DNA from: an uncultured Cohaesibacter sp.
Lineage (GTDB): Bacteria > Pseudomonadota > Alphaproteobacteria > Rhizobiales > Cohaesibacteraceae
Direction: 5' to 3'
DNA: 64,000 bases
NCBI RefSeq assembly: GCF_963677725.1
Contig: NZ_OY782507.1
Location: 3,718,501-3,782,500 of the forward strand
Shown here: positions 54,341-64,000 of the stretch, piece by piece
Numbering within the stretch: the stretch's first letter is position 1
How the letters are laid out: each line of letters starts with the position of its first letter
Made by a program: the position numbers and the translations under genes
The notes under the pieces: model-generated
Database searches by the model: none
What the model saw: the letters and a program-made list of their open reading frames with translations, nothing else
Told to the model about the DNA's origin: nothing

Positions 54341-55536
54341 AACACGGATTATTTGTTGCTCCGGTGCTGGGCGCTTTGTGGAGCATCACCATCATTGTCT
54401 GCCTGACCATTTTGCTTGCCTTCTCCACCGGTCTGCCGGTGCGTCCGATCTGGCTGGTGTCCCTGCTACAGGGGGTGGTGATTGGCGGCATTGCCCTTTA
54501 TGTGGGGTCTCGCCTGCTGGGCGTGGGACTCAGTGTGATTGTCATTCTGGCAACGAGCCTGATGCAGCCCTTTGCCGTTCCGCTTGACCAGAACCCTGTG
54601 GCGCAAGGATTGGGCCTGCTAGCGCTGGCCGGCGGGCTATATCTGCCGCTTCGGGTCATGCTGGGGCATCTGCCAGCGGCCGCGCTCAATCGGCATCAAT
54701 TCGAGGATGCAATCATTCGTTTCCTCACTGGCTTTGGCTATGTTTTCTTCACCGCGATTGTGATTGTGCCCTTCTATGTGATGGTGATGACGTCGCTCAA
54801 GGGTCAGCAGGCTTTGCTGCTCAACCCGCTCGATTTTTCCATCGAATGGGACAAGGGCTGGGGTCTGTTCCGCTCTTATTCGGAATTGTTCACCGACTAT
54901 AATTTCGCCGGATATCTGGCAACCTCGATGCTGGTCTCGGTCATGACGGTGCTGGTGACCCTTCTGTTCAGTGTTCCGGGGGCCTATGCGGTCGCGCGGT
55001 TGCGCTTCAAGGGGCAGGCGATCATGTCCCGGTCGATCCTGCTGATCTATATGGTGCCGATGATTGTGTTGGCGTTGCCGATCTATGTGGGCTTCTCGAT
55101 GTTCGGTCTACGCAACTCGCTGTTCGGGCTGTTGCTGATCTATCCGGTTACGACCATTCCGGTGGCGCTTTATATGCTGCAGGGTTATTTCCGCGGCTTG
55201 CCGGCTGAGGTGGAGGAAGCAGGACTGATGGATGGCCTCAGCCGGCTTGGGGTGATCCTCAAAATCACCTTGCCTTTGTCGCTGCCGGCCCTCGCTTCGG
55301 TGTCGCTTTATGTCTTCATGATCGCCTGGAACGAGTTTCTGCTTGCCTTCATGCTGCTTGACGACCCATCCAAATTCACCCTGACACGGGGCGTTTCGAT
55401 GCTCAATTCGTCAGAAGTCCCGCGCCAGCATCTGATGGCGGGTGCGGTGATTGCCACGCTCCCCATCATGGTGCTGTTTCTAGGCCTTGAACGCTTTATG
55501 ACCAAAGGCCTGACCGCAGGCTCTGTTAAAGGATAA
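54337..55536 (+). CDS. Sugar ABC importer, MalG-type permease with extended N-terminus
   Basis: 399 residues, longer than the ~280 usual for MalG. The first ~120 residues add three to four hydrophobic segments (FVAPVLGALWSITIIVCLTILLAF; LVSLLQGVVIGGIALYV; GLSVIVILATSLM). The standard core then starts near IRFLTGFGYVFFTAIVIVPFYVM, with the EAA loop VEEAGLMDGLSRLGVILKITLPL. Related AglG-type permeases also carry extensions. The extra segments' role is unknown. Confidence 0.9.
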   Translation: MKHGLFVAPVLGALWSITIIVCLTILLAFSTGLPVRPIWLVSLLQGVVIGGIALYVGSRLLGVGLSVIVILATSLMQPFAVPLDQNPVAQGLGLLALAGGLYLPLRVMLGHLPAAALNRHQFEDAIIRFLTGFGYVFFTAIVIVPFYVMVMTSLKGQQALLLNPLDFSIEWDKGWGLFRSYSELFTDYNFAGYLATSMLVSVMTVLVTLLFSVPGAYAVARLRFKGQAIMSRSILLIYMVPMIVLALPIYVGFSMFGLRNSLFGLLLIYPVTTIPVALYMLQGYFRGLPAEVEEAGLMDGLSRLGVILKITLPLSLPALASVSLYVFMIAWNEFLLAFMLLDDPSKFTLTRGVSMLNSSEVPRQHLMAGAVIATLPIMVLFLGLERFMTKGLTAGSVKG

Positions 55537-55540
55537 GATG

Positions 55541-56806
55541 ATGACGACACTTTCCCTCTCCGATCAGGCCATTGCTATTCTGCGTGGCAATGATCGCGGT
55601 GGCTATACGGTTCCAACCGAGGGCCTGTACCCTTATCAGTGGAACTGGGACAGTGCCTTTGCGGCCTATGGCTTTGCCGAATTCGATCTGCCGCGCGCGT
55701 GGCTGGAAATCGAGACGCTTTTCTCCGGCCAATGGCAGAATGGCATGGTGCCGCATATTCTGTTCCACCAGAAGGATGATGGCTATTTCCCCGGACCCGA
55801 TGTCTGGGGCACGCAAGGCTGTTCTGGCAATCCTATCGCTTCTTCGGGCATCAGCCAGCCACCTGTGGCGGCGACCTTCACGCGGGCTTTGTTTGAAAAG
55901 GACGAAGCGTTTGGCAAAGAGAAGCTTGAGGGATTGTTTGACAAATTTGTCGCCTGGCATGGCTGGTTCATGCGGCATCGTGCGGAAAGCGGGGCGATTT
56001 GCGTGACCCATCCGTGGGAATCGGGCCGCGACAATGCTGCCGACTGGGATGCGGCGATGGCCAATGTCGATGCCAGTGGTGTTGGCGACTATACAAGACG
56101 AGACACCTCCCACGTCAATCCGGAGATGCGCCCGACCAAGCGGGACTATGATGTCTATCTGGCGATCCTCTATTTTGCCCGGGACAATCATTGGGACGAG
56201 CAGCGGATTTTGGAAGACGGTCTGTTCCGTGTGGCGGACCCGACCCTCACTTTCACGCTGTTGCGGGCAAACCGCGATTTGAAGTGGATGGGTGAGCAGC
56301 TGGGCCGTGACGTGTCACAAATTGACACTTGGATTGCGGCGCTCGAAGAGGGGGTGAAGAGCCTCTGGAACGAAGAGATCGACTGCTATGATGCCAAGGA
56401 TCTGCGCACTGGTCTGTTTGCGGGCAATGTCACCTCGGCGGCGTTTCTATGCTGGTATGCAGGGATTGATGACAAGCGCATGCTGCCGCATCTGGAGCGG
56501 TTTCTGAATGCCTCGCCGCATGCGGTGGCGAGCCTTGATCCGGCCAGCCCTGATTATAATCCGAAACGCTATTGGCGCGGCCCGGTCTGGGTGATCGTCA
56601 ATACACTGATTGGCATCGGGCTTGAGAATGCAGGCTACAGATCGGAAGCTGAGCGGATTCGCTCCGATTGCGCACGGTTGATCGAAGGCGGTGGCTTTGC
56701 TGAATATTTCGATCCGGAAGATGGCACGCCTGCGGGTGGGGGCGTCTTTACCTGGACAGCAGCCAGCTGGCTCGCGTGGGTGTCCAAAGATCCAAAGGAG
56801 GCGTGA
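55541..56806 (+). CDS. GH63-like glycoside hydrolase (MGH1-type), probable glucosylglycerate/mannosylglycerate hydrolase
   Basis: 421 residues from the ATG at 55541 (AAAGGA seven bases upstream). It is an (alpha/alpha)6-barrel of the MGH1/GH63 type, with [37 protein letters not shown] and [15 protein letters not shown]. It has no signal peptide, so it acts in the cytoplasm after import. Known relatives hydrolyse mannosylglycerate or glucosylglycerate; other alpha-glycosides are possible. Its place between permease and ATPase genes matches that of aglA in alpha-glucoside operons, but the enzyme family differs. Confidence 0.82.
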   Translation: MTTLSLSDQAIAILRGNDRGGYTVPTEGLYPYQWNWDSAFAAYGFAEFDLPRAWLEIETLFSGQWQNGMVPHILFHQKDDGYFPGPDVWGTQGCSGNPIASSGISQPPVAATFTRALFEKDEAFGKEKLEGLFDKFVAWHGWFMRHRAESGAICVTHPWESGRDNAADWDAAMANVDASGVGDYTRRDTSHVNPEMRPTKRDYDVYLAILYFARDNHWDEQRILEDGLFRVADPTLTFTLLRANRDLKWMGEQLGRDVSQIDTWIAALEEGVKSLWNEEIDCYDAKDLRTGLFAGNVTSAAFLCWYAGIDDKRMLPHLERFLNASPHAVASLDPASPDYNPKRYWRGPVWVIVNTLIGIGLENAGYRSEAERIRSDCARLIEGGGFAEYFDPEDGTPAGGGVFTWTAASWLAWVSKDPKEA

Positions 56807-56807
56807 A

Positions 56808-57863
56808 ATGTCATCCATCAAGCTGAATGGTGTCGAGAAGTGGTTTGGCGATCTGCAGGTCATCAAAGGGGTGGATCTCGATATCGAAGAAGGGGAATTC
56901 ATCATTTTTGTCGGCCCATCGGGCTGTGGCAAGTCCACCTTGCTCAGGACCATTGCGGGTCTTGAGGAATGTTCTCGCGGGGAAATCCTGATTGAGGGCA
57001 ACGATGTCACCGCCAAACCACCCGCCGAGCGAGGGTTGGCGATGGTGTTCCAGTCCTATGCGCTCTATCCGCATATGAATGTGCGAGACAATATGGGCTT
57101 TGGCCTGAAGACCGCAGGTGCGCCAGCCTCGGAAATCCATGCCAAGGTTTCAGACGCTGCCAAGGCGCTGAAGCTTGATGCTTATCTTGATCGCCGTCCC
57201 AAGGAATTGTCAGGCGGTCAGCGGCAGAGGGTGGCGATTGGTCGCTCGATTGTTCGTAATCCCACCGCCTTCCTGTTTGACGAGCCTTTATCGAACCTTG
57301 ATGCGGCCTTGCGGGTGGAGATGCGCTATGAGATTGCCAAGCTGCATCGCGAGCTTGCCACCACGATGATCTATGTGACCCATGATCAGGTGGAAGCCAT
57401 GACGCTGGCCGACAGAATTGTCGTGTTGCGCGATGGCATCATTGAGCAGGTCGGCACGCCGCGCACGCTTTATGAGCGACCGGACAATCTGTTTGTCGCC
57501 CAGTTCATTGGGTCGCCGAAAATGAATATCATGCCTTGCCAGACAGATGGTGATCGCTATCAGCTTGAAGGTGGCAGAGGTGGTATTCAGACCCAGCAAG
57601 GGACAGCGGTCTATCTGGGCGTGCGGCCTGAAGCCATTGCCTTGAACGAAGTCGGGCAGGGGCAATGCGACGGGGTGGTTGATATTGTCGAATATCTCGG
57701 CGCTGACACCCATTTGCTGGTTGATTGTGGCCCGCTCGGCGCCGTGGGCTTGCGGGTAGACGGGAATACGCCGGTCAGATCTGGCGACAAGGTCGGTTTG
57801 GCCTTTGATCCTGATAAACTGCATTTCTTTGATGCGGAGGGGCAGACGCTGCGGCGGGATTAA
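56808..57863 (+). CDS. Sugar ABC importer, ATPase (UgpC/MsmX type)
   Basis: 351 residues from the ATG at 56808, one base after the hydrolase stop. Walker A is [18 protein letters not shown], the Q-loop is [18 protein letters not shown], the signature is [16 protein letters not shown] and Walker B is [16 protein letters not shown]-terminal TOBE domain ([29 protein letters not shown]) marks the CUT1 sugar-importer class. It powers the importer encoded by the preceding genes. Confidence 0.95.
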   Translation: MSSIKLNGVEKWFGDLQVIKGVDLDIEEGEFIIFVGPSGCGKSTLLRTIAGLEECSRGEILIEGNDVTAKPPAERGLAMVFQSYALYPHMNVRDNMGFGLKTAGAPASEIHAKVSDAAKALKLDAYLDRRPKELSGGQRQRVAIGRSIVRNPTAFLFDEPLSNLDAALRVEMRYEIAKLHRELATTMIYVTHDQVEAMTLADRIVVLRDGIIEQVGTPRTLYERPDNLFVAQFIGSPKMNIMPCQTDGDRYQLEGGRGGIQTQQGTAVYLGVRPEAIALNEVGQGQCDGVVDIVEYLGADTHLLVDCGPLGAVGLRVDGNTPVRSGDKVGLAFDPDKLHFFDAEGQTLRRD

Positions 57864-57921
57864 TGCCTATCCAGCCTCCCCAATTTATCTCCCAGGAGCA
57901 TATTGCTTGCTCTTAAATAGG

Positions 57922-57948
57922 GGGGAGTGGTTCGCCGCTCCCCTTTTT
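57922..57948 (+). terminator. Intrinsic terminator of the importer operon
   Basis: A nine-base-pair stem with one wobble (GGGGAGTGG/CCGCTCCCC) is closed by a TTCG tetraloop and followed by TTTTT. It lies about 60 bases after the ATPase stop. Confidence 0.9.
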
Positions 57949-58009
57949 GTGTCCAAGGGGACTGGTCTGGCGGGTGGATGATCAGGTCTGGGGTTGATCT
58001 CGAATATGC

Positions 58010-58276
58010 TCAGGTCCCGGTGGTCATGGCAAGGGCAACCAGCCACAGGCTGTAGGCGATGATTGCAACTGAGGTGACAATGCAAAGCGGCATGAAGATT
58101 TGGCGCGACAGGGCGGCTGCCTTTTTTTCGCCGAAGCGATAGACCCATTTCTGGGCTTTCGGGTCGGTCCTGAGATAATAGAGCAACGCTCTCTCGTCCA
58201 GTTGCAATGGGATAATGGTTTTCAGCAGGCTTGCGGCTGCCAAGCTGACACAGCCCCACATGATGATATCCAGCAT
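58010..58276 (-). CDS. Small membrane protein of unknown function
   Basis: 88 residues from the ATG at 58276, with GAGGG five bases upstream; longer forms lack a site. Hydrophobic segments lie at the start (MLDIIMWGCVSLAAASLL) and the end (IFMPLCIVTSVAIIAYSLWLVAL). A charged middle (RTDPKAQKWVYRFGEKKAA) lies between. I do not recognise a family. It stands alone between the importer operon and the xylose genes. Confidence 0.68.
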   Translation of the reverse strand: MLDIIMWGCVSLAAASLLKTIIPLQLDERALLYYLRTDPKAQKWVYRFGEKKAAALSRQIFMPLCIVTSVAIIAYSLWLVALAMTTGT

Positions 58277-58497
58277 TTTGCCCTCTTTTGATTGGTTCGG
58301 GCCGCGGATGAAAGTATCCGATGTATCAATGGCTGCACATATGAGCGAAAAATGCAATTGGATTCAGATTTTTATTTGATTTTGGGTGTTGGAATTTGAA
58401 CGAATATTCTAAAGACTTTCGACCATGGTCTCATATGTCGCACCTTTACTTGGAATTGATCTAAAGAGCGCCTTTCAACCTGTTTGCGCAACACATG

Positions 58498-58524
58498 AAA
58501 AAAGAGCGGCCTGAGCCGCTCTTT
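58498..58524 (-). terminator. Intrinsic terminator of xylB-xylA
   Basis: A ten-base-pair perfect stem (AAAGAGCGGC and its complement, four-base loop) ends in a run of six T on the minus strand. It lies 26 bases after the xylA stop. Confidence 0.9.
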
Positions 58525-58549
58525 GCGAGTTGGGGAGGTAGAACAGGGA

Positions 58550-59854
58550 TCAAACGAAGCGGTTGACCCAGTTTTCGAGTTTTTCCTGCTGGCCAGAGCG
58601 TGGCTCTGGATTGATGTCGTCCTTGAGCACCCGTTCGGAAATGCTTTCAAGGGTGCCGTTGGCCAGCATGTCTTTGTTCTCCTCCTGCTCCCAGCCGGCA
58701 TAGCGGGCTTTGAGCGCGTCTTCCAGACCACCATATTCGAGCATGGCAGCCGCAGCTTTCAGGCCGCGGGCGCAGATATCCATGCCGCCAATATGACCGG
58801 CCACCAGATCTTCGGCGTCGAGGGACTGGCGACGCAGTTTGGCGTCAAAGTTGGTGCCGCCGTTGACGAAGCCGCCAGATTTGAGGATATGGTAGTAGGC
58901 AAGGGCTACTTCCGGCACATTGTTCGGGAACTGGTCAGTGTCCCAGCCGGACTGATAGTCGTTGCGGTTCATGTCGATAGAGCCAAGCATGCCGTCTGCA
59001 CAGGCCACGGCGATTTCATGCTCGAAGCTGTGGCCAGCAAGGATCGCGTGACCCTGTTCGAGGTTGAGCTTGACTTCGTTTTCAAGGCCATATTTGCGCA
59101 GGAAGCCGATGCAGGTGGCCGCATCATAGTCATATTGATGCTTGGATGGTTCCTGTGGTTTTGGCTCAACCAGAATGGTGCCCTTGAAGCCGATCTTGTG
59201 CTTGTAGTCGACAACCATGGATAGGAAACGGCCCATATGGTCGAGTTCCTGACCGATATCGGTGTTGAGAAGGGTTTCATAGCCTTCGCGGCCACCCCAG
59301 AGCACATAGTTTTGACCGCCAAGGCGCATGGTGGCATCCATGCAGCTTTTGACCGTTGCTGCGCTGTAGGCAAAGACGTCCGGGTCCGGGTTGGTGGAAG
59401 CGCCGGACATGAAGCGACGATGGGAGAACATGTTGGCGGTGCCCCAGAGCAGCTTGGTGCTGGAGGTTGCCATTTTCTCTTCGAAATAATCGACGATCTC
59501 GTTGAGGTTCGACAGGCTTTCGGCAAAGTTCTTGCCCTCGGGGCGTACGTCTGCATCGTGGAAGCAGAAGAAGGGCGCGTCGAGAATGTCGAACAATTCA
59601 AAGGCGACATCGGCTTTCAGCTTGGCGCGATCCATGCCATCGCCATACCAAGGCCGGTCAAAGGTGCGGCCACCAAACGGATCGCCGCCTTCCCATGCAA
59701 AGCTGTGCCAGTAGGCCACGGCGAAGCGCAGGTGCTCGCGCATGCTTTTGCCCATGAGCATTTCATCTGGATTATAGTGATGGAAGGCAAGCGGATTGTC
59801 GCTGTCCGGGCCTTCATATTTGATTTTGGAGAGAGAGCCAAAAAAGTCAGTCAT
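58550..59854 (-). CDS. xylA: Xylose isomerase XylA
   Basis: 434 residues from the ATG at 59854, with AAGGATC eight bases upstream; longer forms run back into xylB. It begins [20 protein letters not shown]. Class II xylose isomerase segments include [55 protein letters not shown] (metal-binding Glu) and [21 protein letters not shown] (in part). It converts D-xylose to D-xylulose, with Mg2+ or Mn2+. The start is two bases after the xylB stop. Confidence 0.97.
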   Translation of the reverse strand: MTDFFGSLSKIKYEGPDSDNPLAFHHYNPDEMLMGKSMREHLRFAVAYWHSFAWEGGDPFGGRTFDRPWYGDGMDRAKLKADVAFELFDILDAPFFCFHDADVRPEGKNFAESLSNLNEIVDYFEEKMATSSTKLLWGTANMFSHRRFMSGASTNPDPDVFAYSAATVKSCMDATMRLGGQNYVLWGGREGYETLLNTDIGQELDHMGRFLSMVVDYKHKIGFKGTILVEPKPQEPSKHQYDYDAATCIGFLRKYGLENEVKLNLEQGHAILAGHSFEHEIAVACADGMLGSIDMNRNDYQSGWDTDQFPNNVPEVALAYYHILKSGGFVNGGTNFDAKLRRQSLDAEDLVAGHIGGMDICARGLKAAAAMLEYGGLEDALKARYAGWEQEENKDMLANGTLESISERVLKDDINPEPRSGQQEKLENWVNRFV

Positions 59855-59856
59855 GA

Positions 59857-61305
59857 TCAAAGATCCTTCAGAGATGGATAGGCATTGGCATAGCGGGCAT
59901 AAGCGTCCGCAAATGCAGGCTGCAAAGCAGTGTTTGGATAGAAGCTCTGGTCGATGGTGGGCATCGTGCAAACTTCCGCAGGATCACATTTCAGATCGGC
60001 AACCAGCCCCATGCGGGCAGCACCGAAGGCGCCGCCGAAATCACCGGCAGCAGGGCGATCAATCTGCTTGCCCAAAATCGTGGCAAGCAGGGAGAGCCAA
60101 TAGTCCGACGAGGAGCCACCGCCGACGGCAATCAGCCGGTCAAGATGGGTGCCTGCGGCTTCAAGTGCCTTGATGCCATCCATGAAGGCGTAGGAAATGC
60201 CTTCCAGAACGGTGCGGGTGAGGCTTTCGCGATCATCCGGATGAGCAAGGCCGATGAAGCCACCGCGAATGCTGGCGTCGTTATGCGGGGTGCGCTCGCC
60301 ACCAAGATATGGGAAGAAAAGCGTCGATCCGGGTGCGTGGACCTCGTTGCCCAGTGCCTTGGTCAGAGTGGCAGCATCCGAGCCGACCAGCTTGGCATAC
60401 CAGTTGAGGGCATCGGTGGCAGCCAGAATCACCGCCATATGGCACCAATGATTGGCTGTCGAATGACAGAAAGTATGCACGGCGCTGTCTGGCAGCGGGC
60501 GGTAGCTGTTGGTGGCAGCATAGATCACGCCACTGGTGCCCAGCGACAGGAAGGCATCGCCTTCGGCGACGATGCCGGTCGCCAGAGCTGACGCCGCATT
60601 GTCACCGGCGCCTCCGGCCACGATGGTGTCAGGAGAGAAGCCCCAGCGTTCCACCAGCGCCTGACGAATCTTGCCAGTGCTCTCAATACTTTCGGCAAGG
60701 GCTGGCATGTGGGACTGATCAAGGCCGGTTGCGGCAAGCAGCTGGTCAGACCAGGTGCGGCTGCCAACATCAAGCCATGCCGTGCCAGCGCTGTCGGAAT
60801 AGTCCGACACATAGTCGCCGGTAAGCCAGAGGCGGAGATAATCCTTGGGCAGCAAGACCTTTTTGATGCGACCGAACAGATCCGGCTTGTTGTTGCGCAT
60901 CCATGCCAGTTTCGGTGCGGTAAAGCCGGGAAAGACAATATTCCCCGTCAGCGCGCGGAACCCTTCGGTGGCATCCAGCTCAGCGGCTTCCTTGTGGGAA
61001 CGGGTGTCGTTCCACAGGATGCAGGGGGCGACAGGCTTGTCGTCTTCATCGAGCATGGTGGCGCCATGCATCTGGCCAGAGAGGCCAATGGCGCGGATGT
61101 CCTTGACCGCCTGCGGAGCGCTGGCGGCCAGCTCATCAAACGCCTTGGCGGTGGCGTTGATCCAGCTTTCCGGATCCTGCTCGCTCCAGCCGACATCGGG
61201 GCGTTGAACGCTAAGGGGTTGGTTGACAGTGGCCACAATCTGCTGGCGTTCGTCCATGACCAGCAGCTTGATCCCGGACGTGCCCAGGTCAATTCCTAAA
61301 TACAT
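59857..61305 (-). CDS. xylB: Xylulokinase XylB
   Basis: 482 residues, FGGY kinase. The N-terminus is [19 protein letters not shown]. Family motifs are [15 protein letters not shown], the substrate region [26 protein letters not shown] (in part) and the C-terminal ATP-binding segment [27 protein letters not shown] lies seven bases before the start. It phosphorylates D-xylulose for entry into the pentose phosphate pathway. A candidate XylR operator lies 71 bases upstream. Confidence 0.97.
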   Translation of the reverse strand: MYLGIDLGTSGIKLLVMDERQQIVATVNQPLSVQRPDVGWSEQDPESWINATAKAFDELAASAPQAVKDIRAIGLSGQMHGATMLDEDDKPVAPCILWNDTRSHKEAAELDATEGFRALTGNIVFPGFTAPKLAWMRNNKPDLFGRIKKVLLPKDYLRLWLTGDYVSDYSDSAGTAWLDVGSRTWSDQLLAATGLDQSHMPALAESIESTGKIRQALVERWGFSPDTIVAGGAGDNAASALATGIVAEGDAFLSLGTSGVIYAATNSYRPLPDSAVHTFCHSTANHWCHMAVILAATDALNWYAKLVGSDAATLTKALGNEVHAPGSTLFFPYLGGERTPHNDASIRGGFIGLAHPDDRESLTRTVLEGISYAFMDGIKALEAAGTHLDRLIAVGGGSSSDYWLSLLATILGKQIDRPAAGDFGGAFGAARMGLVADLKCDPAEVCTMPTIDQSFYPNTALQPAFADAYARYANAYPSLKDL

Positions 61306-61375
61306 GATTTCCTCCCAACCGGTCCGTGATACCCAAGATCGGGCGGAACGGGCCGGAGTTTTTCTTCGTAAAAAG

Positions 61376-61398
61376 TTTATTTTAGTTCGTAAAATAAA
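61376..61398. promoter_or_regulatory. Candidate XylR operator before xylB
   Basis: TTTATTTTA-GTTCG-TAAAATAAA is a perfect 9-5-9 inverted repeat. It lies between the regulator gene and xylB, 71 bases upstream of the xylB start. A close copy is found before xylF, the other end of the regulon, so a shared repressor is likely. Confidence 0.75.
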
Positions 61399-61584
61399 TC
61401 AAGCGTAGCGAAGAGGCCGCACTGCGAAACCGATTGTGCCAATGCGGCAGATGATTGAGATTGAGTGATAATTCGGTTGTGATTGTCTGTCGTGATCTTG
61501 TGGAAAGTTGAGGGATGCCGGATGCTGGTGTGACCCATCATGCTCCGCTGGCAGGGGAGGGAGATGAATTGGCTGGCAGGAGCG

Positions 61585-62820
61585 TCAAGAGACGTCAGGT
61601 GCATTGAGCTGGTCGATGGTGAGGCGAACGATCTCTTCAAGCGCATAGGCGGCTGCGCCTTTGGCCCACATCAGGTCGCCCCATTTGTGAATGCGGATTT
61701 CTGGGGCATGGTGCCCCTTCTGGATGGTCGAGGATTTAACTGCATCCAGAACGGTTTGGGCATAGAGATAGTCGAACTGCATTTGTTCGCCAGCCAGAAT
61801 GACCAGCGAGGGGTCGAACAGATTGACGAGATTTGCCAAACCCATGGCAAACATTCGACTGGCGCGATCAAAGATCGTCTTGGCCATCAAGTCGCCGTTG
61901 CGGGCCATTTCATACAATTCGGCAAGGCGATTGTTTTCGTCCGAGCTGGATGGCTTCTGGATAAAAAGTTCTGCTTCGCGCAGCAGGGCATAGTCCGAGA
62001 CATAGGCCTCCAGACAGCCGCGCTGGCCGCAGCGGCACAAAGCGCCTTCCAGTTGGACCTTGGTGTGGCCGAATTCTGCGCCAAAGCCTTGGGTGCCGCG
62101 ATAGATCGAGCTGTCAATGACGATGCCCAGACCCACGCCCTGCTCGATGGTGACAACGAGGAAATCCGGCGCGTCGCGGCCAAATCCAAACCACAATTCT
62201 GCCATTGCCACAGCGTTGGCATCATTTTCGATGAAGGCTGGCATGGGCAGGACTTCTTGCAACACCTCTTGCAGATTGCACTGCTCTTCCTCAATGATCG
62301 GACTCCAGTCGGCAAAGCCGTTTTCCGCCTGCACAGTGCCGGGAATGCCGACGCCGATGCAGGACAAGTCCTTGATGTCCATGTTGGCTGATTGGGTCAC
62401 AAGATCCACCATGGCGACAATCAGGTTCTGGAATTCCTTGTTGCTAAGCCGTGGGCGTGGCATGGGCAATTGGGCATTGCCCAGCTGGTTGCCTTCCAGA
62501 TCGAGAATCACCGCTGTGGCATATTTGTTGGTCAGCTTCATTCCGGCAACAAAATGGGCTTTGCCGCGCAATTTGAGGTCAACCCGTGGCCGCCCCCTGC
62601 GCGACTGGCCCGGTTCGACGGTGCGCTGGACTTCTTCAATCAGTCCCAGGCCCAACAATTCAGCCGTAATCGCCGTGACAGTGGCCGGACTCATGCCGGT
62701 TTCATTGGCAATATCAATACGGGCGACCTGATGGTTGTTGCGAATGTGAGAGAAGACCAGATGTCGCCCCTGATTGCGCTGTTCTGGAATATGGGACGGT
62801 TTTTTGCTGGGTTTGCTCAT
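61585..62820 (-). CDS. xylR: ROK-family regulator of xylose genes (XylR)
   Basis: 411 residues. An N-terminal winged helix (ARIDIANETGMSPATVTAITAELLGLGLIEE, in part) precedes a ROK sugar-binding domain. It has the ENDANAVAMAELWFG segment and the zinc motif CRCGQRGCLEAY. ROK proteins of this class repress xylose genes and are released by xylose. It lies between xylB and xylF; xylBA follow it on the same strand after 280 bases, and xylF is divergent. Confidence 0.93.
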   Translation of the reverse strand: MSKPSKKPSHIPEQRNQGRHLVFSHIRNNHQVARIDIANETGMSPATVTAITAELLGLGLIEEVQRTVEPGQSRRGRPRVDLKLRGKAHFVAGMKLTNKYATAVILDLEGNQLGNAQLPMPRPRLSNKEFQNLIVAMVDLVTQSANMDIKDLSCIGVGIPGTVQAENGFADWSPIIEEEQCNLQEVLQEVLPMPAFIENDANAVAMAELWFGFGRDAPDFLVVTIEQGVGLGIVIDSSIYRGTQGFGAEFGHTKVQLEGALCRCGQRGCLEAYVSDYALLREAELFIQKPSSSDENNRLAELYEMARNGDLMAKTIFDRASRMFAMGLANLVNLFDPSLVILAGEQMQFDYLYAQTVLDAVKSSTIQKGHHAPEIRIHKWGDLMWAKGAAAYALEEIVRLTIDQLNAPDVS

Positions 62821-62938
62821 CTGGCGGGCTTCATTTGTGGATCTTTTTGCAAATCATGATGTGTTTCAAATGACATACTAACGCTCCTTTGTTCGAAAAT
62901 CTTGCAGAAATTCTGTGACCAAAGAAAAGAGTTGAATT

Positions 62939-62961
62939 TTTAATTTGAGCATTAAAATAAA
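62939..62961. promoter_or_regulatory. Candidate XylR operator before xylF
   Basis: TTTAATTTG-AGCAT-TAAAATAAA has the same right arm, the same five-base spacer and seven of nine left-arm bases of the site at 61376-61398. It lies 66 bases ahead of xylF and about 120 bases from the divergent xylR start, so it may control both genes. Confidence 0.68.
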
Positions 62962-63026
62962 TAATGGTATTGATAGTCTGAGCAGCCCATGCTGAACTGG
63001 CTGTTATGTTCTTGGGAGGAACAGAT

Positions 63027-64000
63027 ATGAAAAAATCTCTGCTTATGGCGGCTCTTTTGAGCGCGTCTATCTTTACGCCTGCGCTTGCCGCAGATCTTGT
63101 TGTTGGTGTCAGCTGGTCTAATTTCCAGGAAGAACGCTGGAAAACTGACGAAGCCGCAATTGTTAAAGCGCTCGATGCTGCTGGCGCTAAATATGTTTCC
63201 GCCGATGCTCAGTCTTCTTCGTCCAAACAGCTTAGCGATATTGAAGCGCTGATGGCTCAGGGCGTGAATGCACTGATCGTTCTGGCTCAGGATACCGAAG
63301 CAATCATTCCTGCCGTTCAGAATGCTGCCGACGAAGGTATTCCTGTGATCGCCTATGACCGTCTCATCGAAGATGATCGTGCGTTTTATCTGACCTTTGA
63401 CAATGTTGAAGTTGGTCGCATGCAGGCTCGTGCCGTCTATAAGGTACAGCCAAAAGGCAACTATGTGATGATCAAAGGCTCGCCTACCGATCCAAACGCA
63501 GACTTCCTGCGTGGTGGTCAGCAGGAAGTCCTGCAGCCAGCGATCGACAAAGGTGATATCAAAATTGTTGGCGAAGCCTATACGGATGGCTGGCTGCCTG
63601 CCAACGCTCAGCGCAACATGGAACAGATCCTGACAGCCAACGACAACAAAGTTGACGCTGTTGTGGCTTCCAACGACGGCACCGCTGGTGGTGTTGTTGC
63701 CGCTCTGACCGCTCAGGGCATGGAAGGTATTCCGGTATCTGGTCAGGATGGCGATCATGCCGCGTTGAACCGCGTTGCCAAGGGTACTCAGACCGTGTCT
63801 GTCTGGAAAGACGCTCGTGACCTCGGCAAAGCTGCAGCTGAAATCGCTGTTACTTTGGCTGGCGGTACCGAAATGGCGGATGTCGAAGGCGCAGGCCCAT
63901 GGACTTCCCCATCAGGCACCAAAATGACTGCTCGTTTCCTGGCTCCGATCCCCATCACCAAAGACAACCTGACTGTTGTCACCGACGGTGGCTGGATCTC
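63027..64000 (+). CDS. xylF: D-xylose ABC importer substrate-binding protein XylF (cut by window edge)
   Basis: The open frame runs from the ATG at 63027 (GGGAGGA eight bases upstream) to the window end, 324 codons with no stop. The signal peptide is [21 protein letters not shown]. The mature protein begins [19 protein letters not shown]. Further family segments are [35 protein letters not shown] and [17 protein letters not shown]. These follow E. coli XylF closely. The transporter ATPase and permease (xylG, xylH) are expected just beyond the window. Confidence 0.95.
   Translation, partial: MKKSLLMAALLSASIFTPALAADLVVGVSWSNFQEERWKTDEAAIVKALDAAGAKYVSADAQSSSSKQLSDIEALMAQGVNALIVLAQDTEAIIPAVQNAADEGIPVIAYDRLIEDDRAFYLTFDNVEVGRMQARAVYKVQPKGNYVMIKGSPTDPNADFLRGGQQEVLQPAIDKGDIKIVGEAYTDGWLPANAQRNMEQILTANDNKVDAVVASNDGTAGGVVAALTAQGMEGIPVSGQDGDHAALNRVAKGTQTVSVWKDARDLGKAAAEIAVTLAGGTEMADVEGAGPWTSPSGTKMTARFLAPIPITKDNLTVVTDGGWI

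Overview
The window reads as part of an alphaproteobacterial chromosome, most likely a free-living, probably marine member of the Hyphomicrobiales. The genus cannot be fixed from the sequence. The evidence is the fliF-fliG-fliH-fliN-flbD gene order, SciP (the CtrA inhibitor), two TTAA-N7-TTAA CtrA boxes ahead of fliF, a GTTC-N7-GTTC LexA box ahead of imuA-imuB-dnaE2, and a SitABCD metal importer. I found no insertion sequence, prophage, CRISPR array, tRNA or rRNA. Gene packing is tight, with many ATGA or TGATG stop/start overlaps.

Layout: (1) 1-8546, flagellar block on the minus strand: flbD (cut by the window edge), fliN, fliH, fliG, fliF, then sciP, then flgD and fliK. fliK has a sigma-54-type promoter and a tandem 16-bp repeat resembling FlbD sites upstream. 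(2) 8804-16915, mixed genes: mnmA, a TPR-sulfotransferase, a PepSY / cytochrome b561 / membrane LuxR operon, a LysE exporter, a HerA-like ATPase and an EamA transporter. (3) 16912-24782, minus strand: a membrane pseudokinase fused to a DEDDh exonuclease, a lone receiver protein, a cNMP/CBS/DUF294 protein, a two-subunit Na+/solute symporter and a small unknown protein. These gene types are known to travel together. (4) 25435-30443, a complete branched-chain 2-oxoacid dehydrogenase operon. (5) 30546-42091: a pseudouridine synthase, an MMPL/RND transporter with a YiiX-like hydrolase, sitABCD, an iron-type alcohol dehydrogenase with a substituted metal ligand, a DUF188 protein and a glycerate 2-kinase. 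(6) 42198-42607, a 44-codon gene followed by a hairpin-rich, terminator-ended stretch, a candidate small-protein/sRNA unit. (7) 42894-48682, the SOS mutasome imuA-imuB-dnaE2 under a LexA box. (8) 48710-49863, a methyltransferase-like membrane protein coupled to a TetR regulator. (9) 50254-57863, a LacI-regulated sugar ABC importer with a GH63-like hydrolase, probably for glucosylglycerate- or mannosylglycerate-type compatible solutes. (10) 58550-64000, the D-xylose regulon xylA, xylB, a ROK regulator and the start of xylF. Matching AT-rich operators lie in front of xylB and xylF.

The most notable points are the sensor-pseudokinase/exonuclease fusion beside the symporter genes, the small-ORF plus structured-RNA unit at 42198-42607, the DUF11-like domain inserted in an ABC permease loop, the His-to-Asn change at an alcohol dehydrogenase metal ligand, and several readable regulatory sites (CtrA, sigma-54/FlbD-like, LexA, LacI, XylR). 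Starts were re-chosen from ribosome-binding sites and overlaps where possible. No database search was available, so family names rest on recognised motifs and context.
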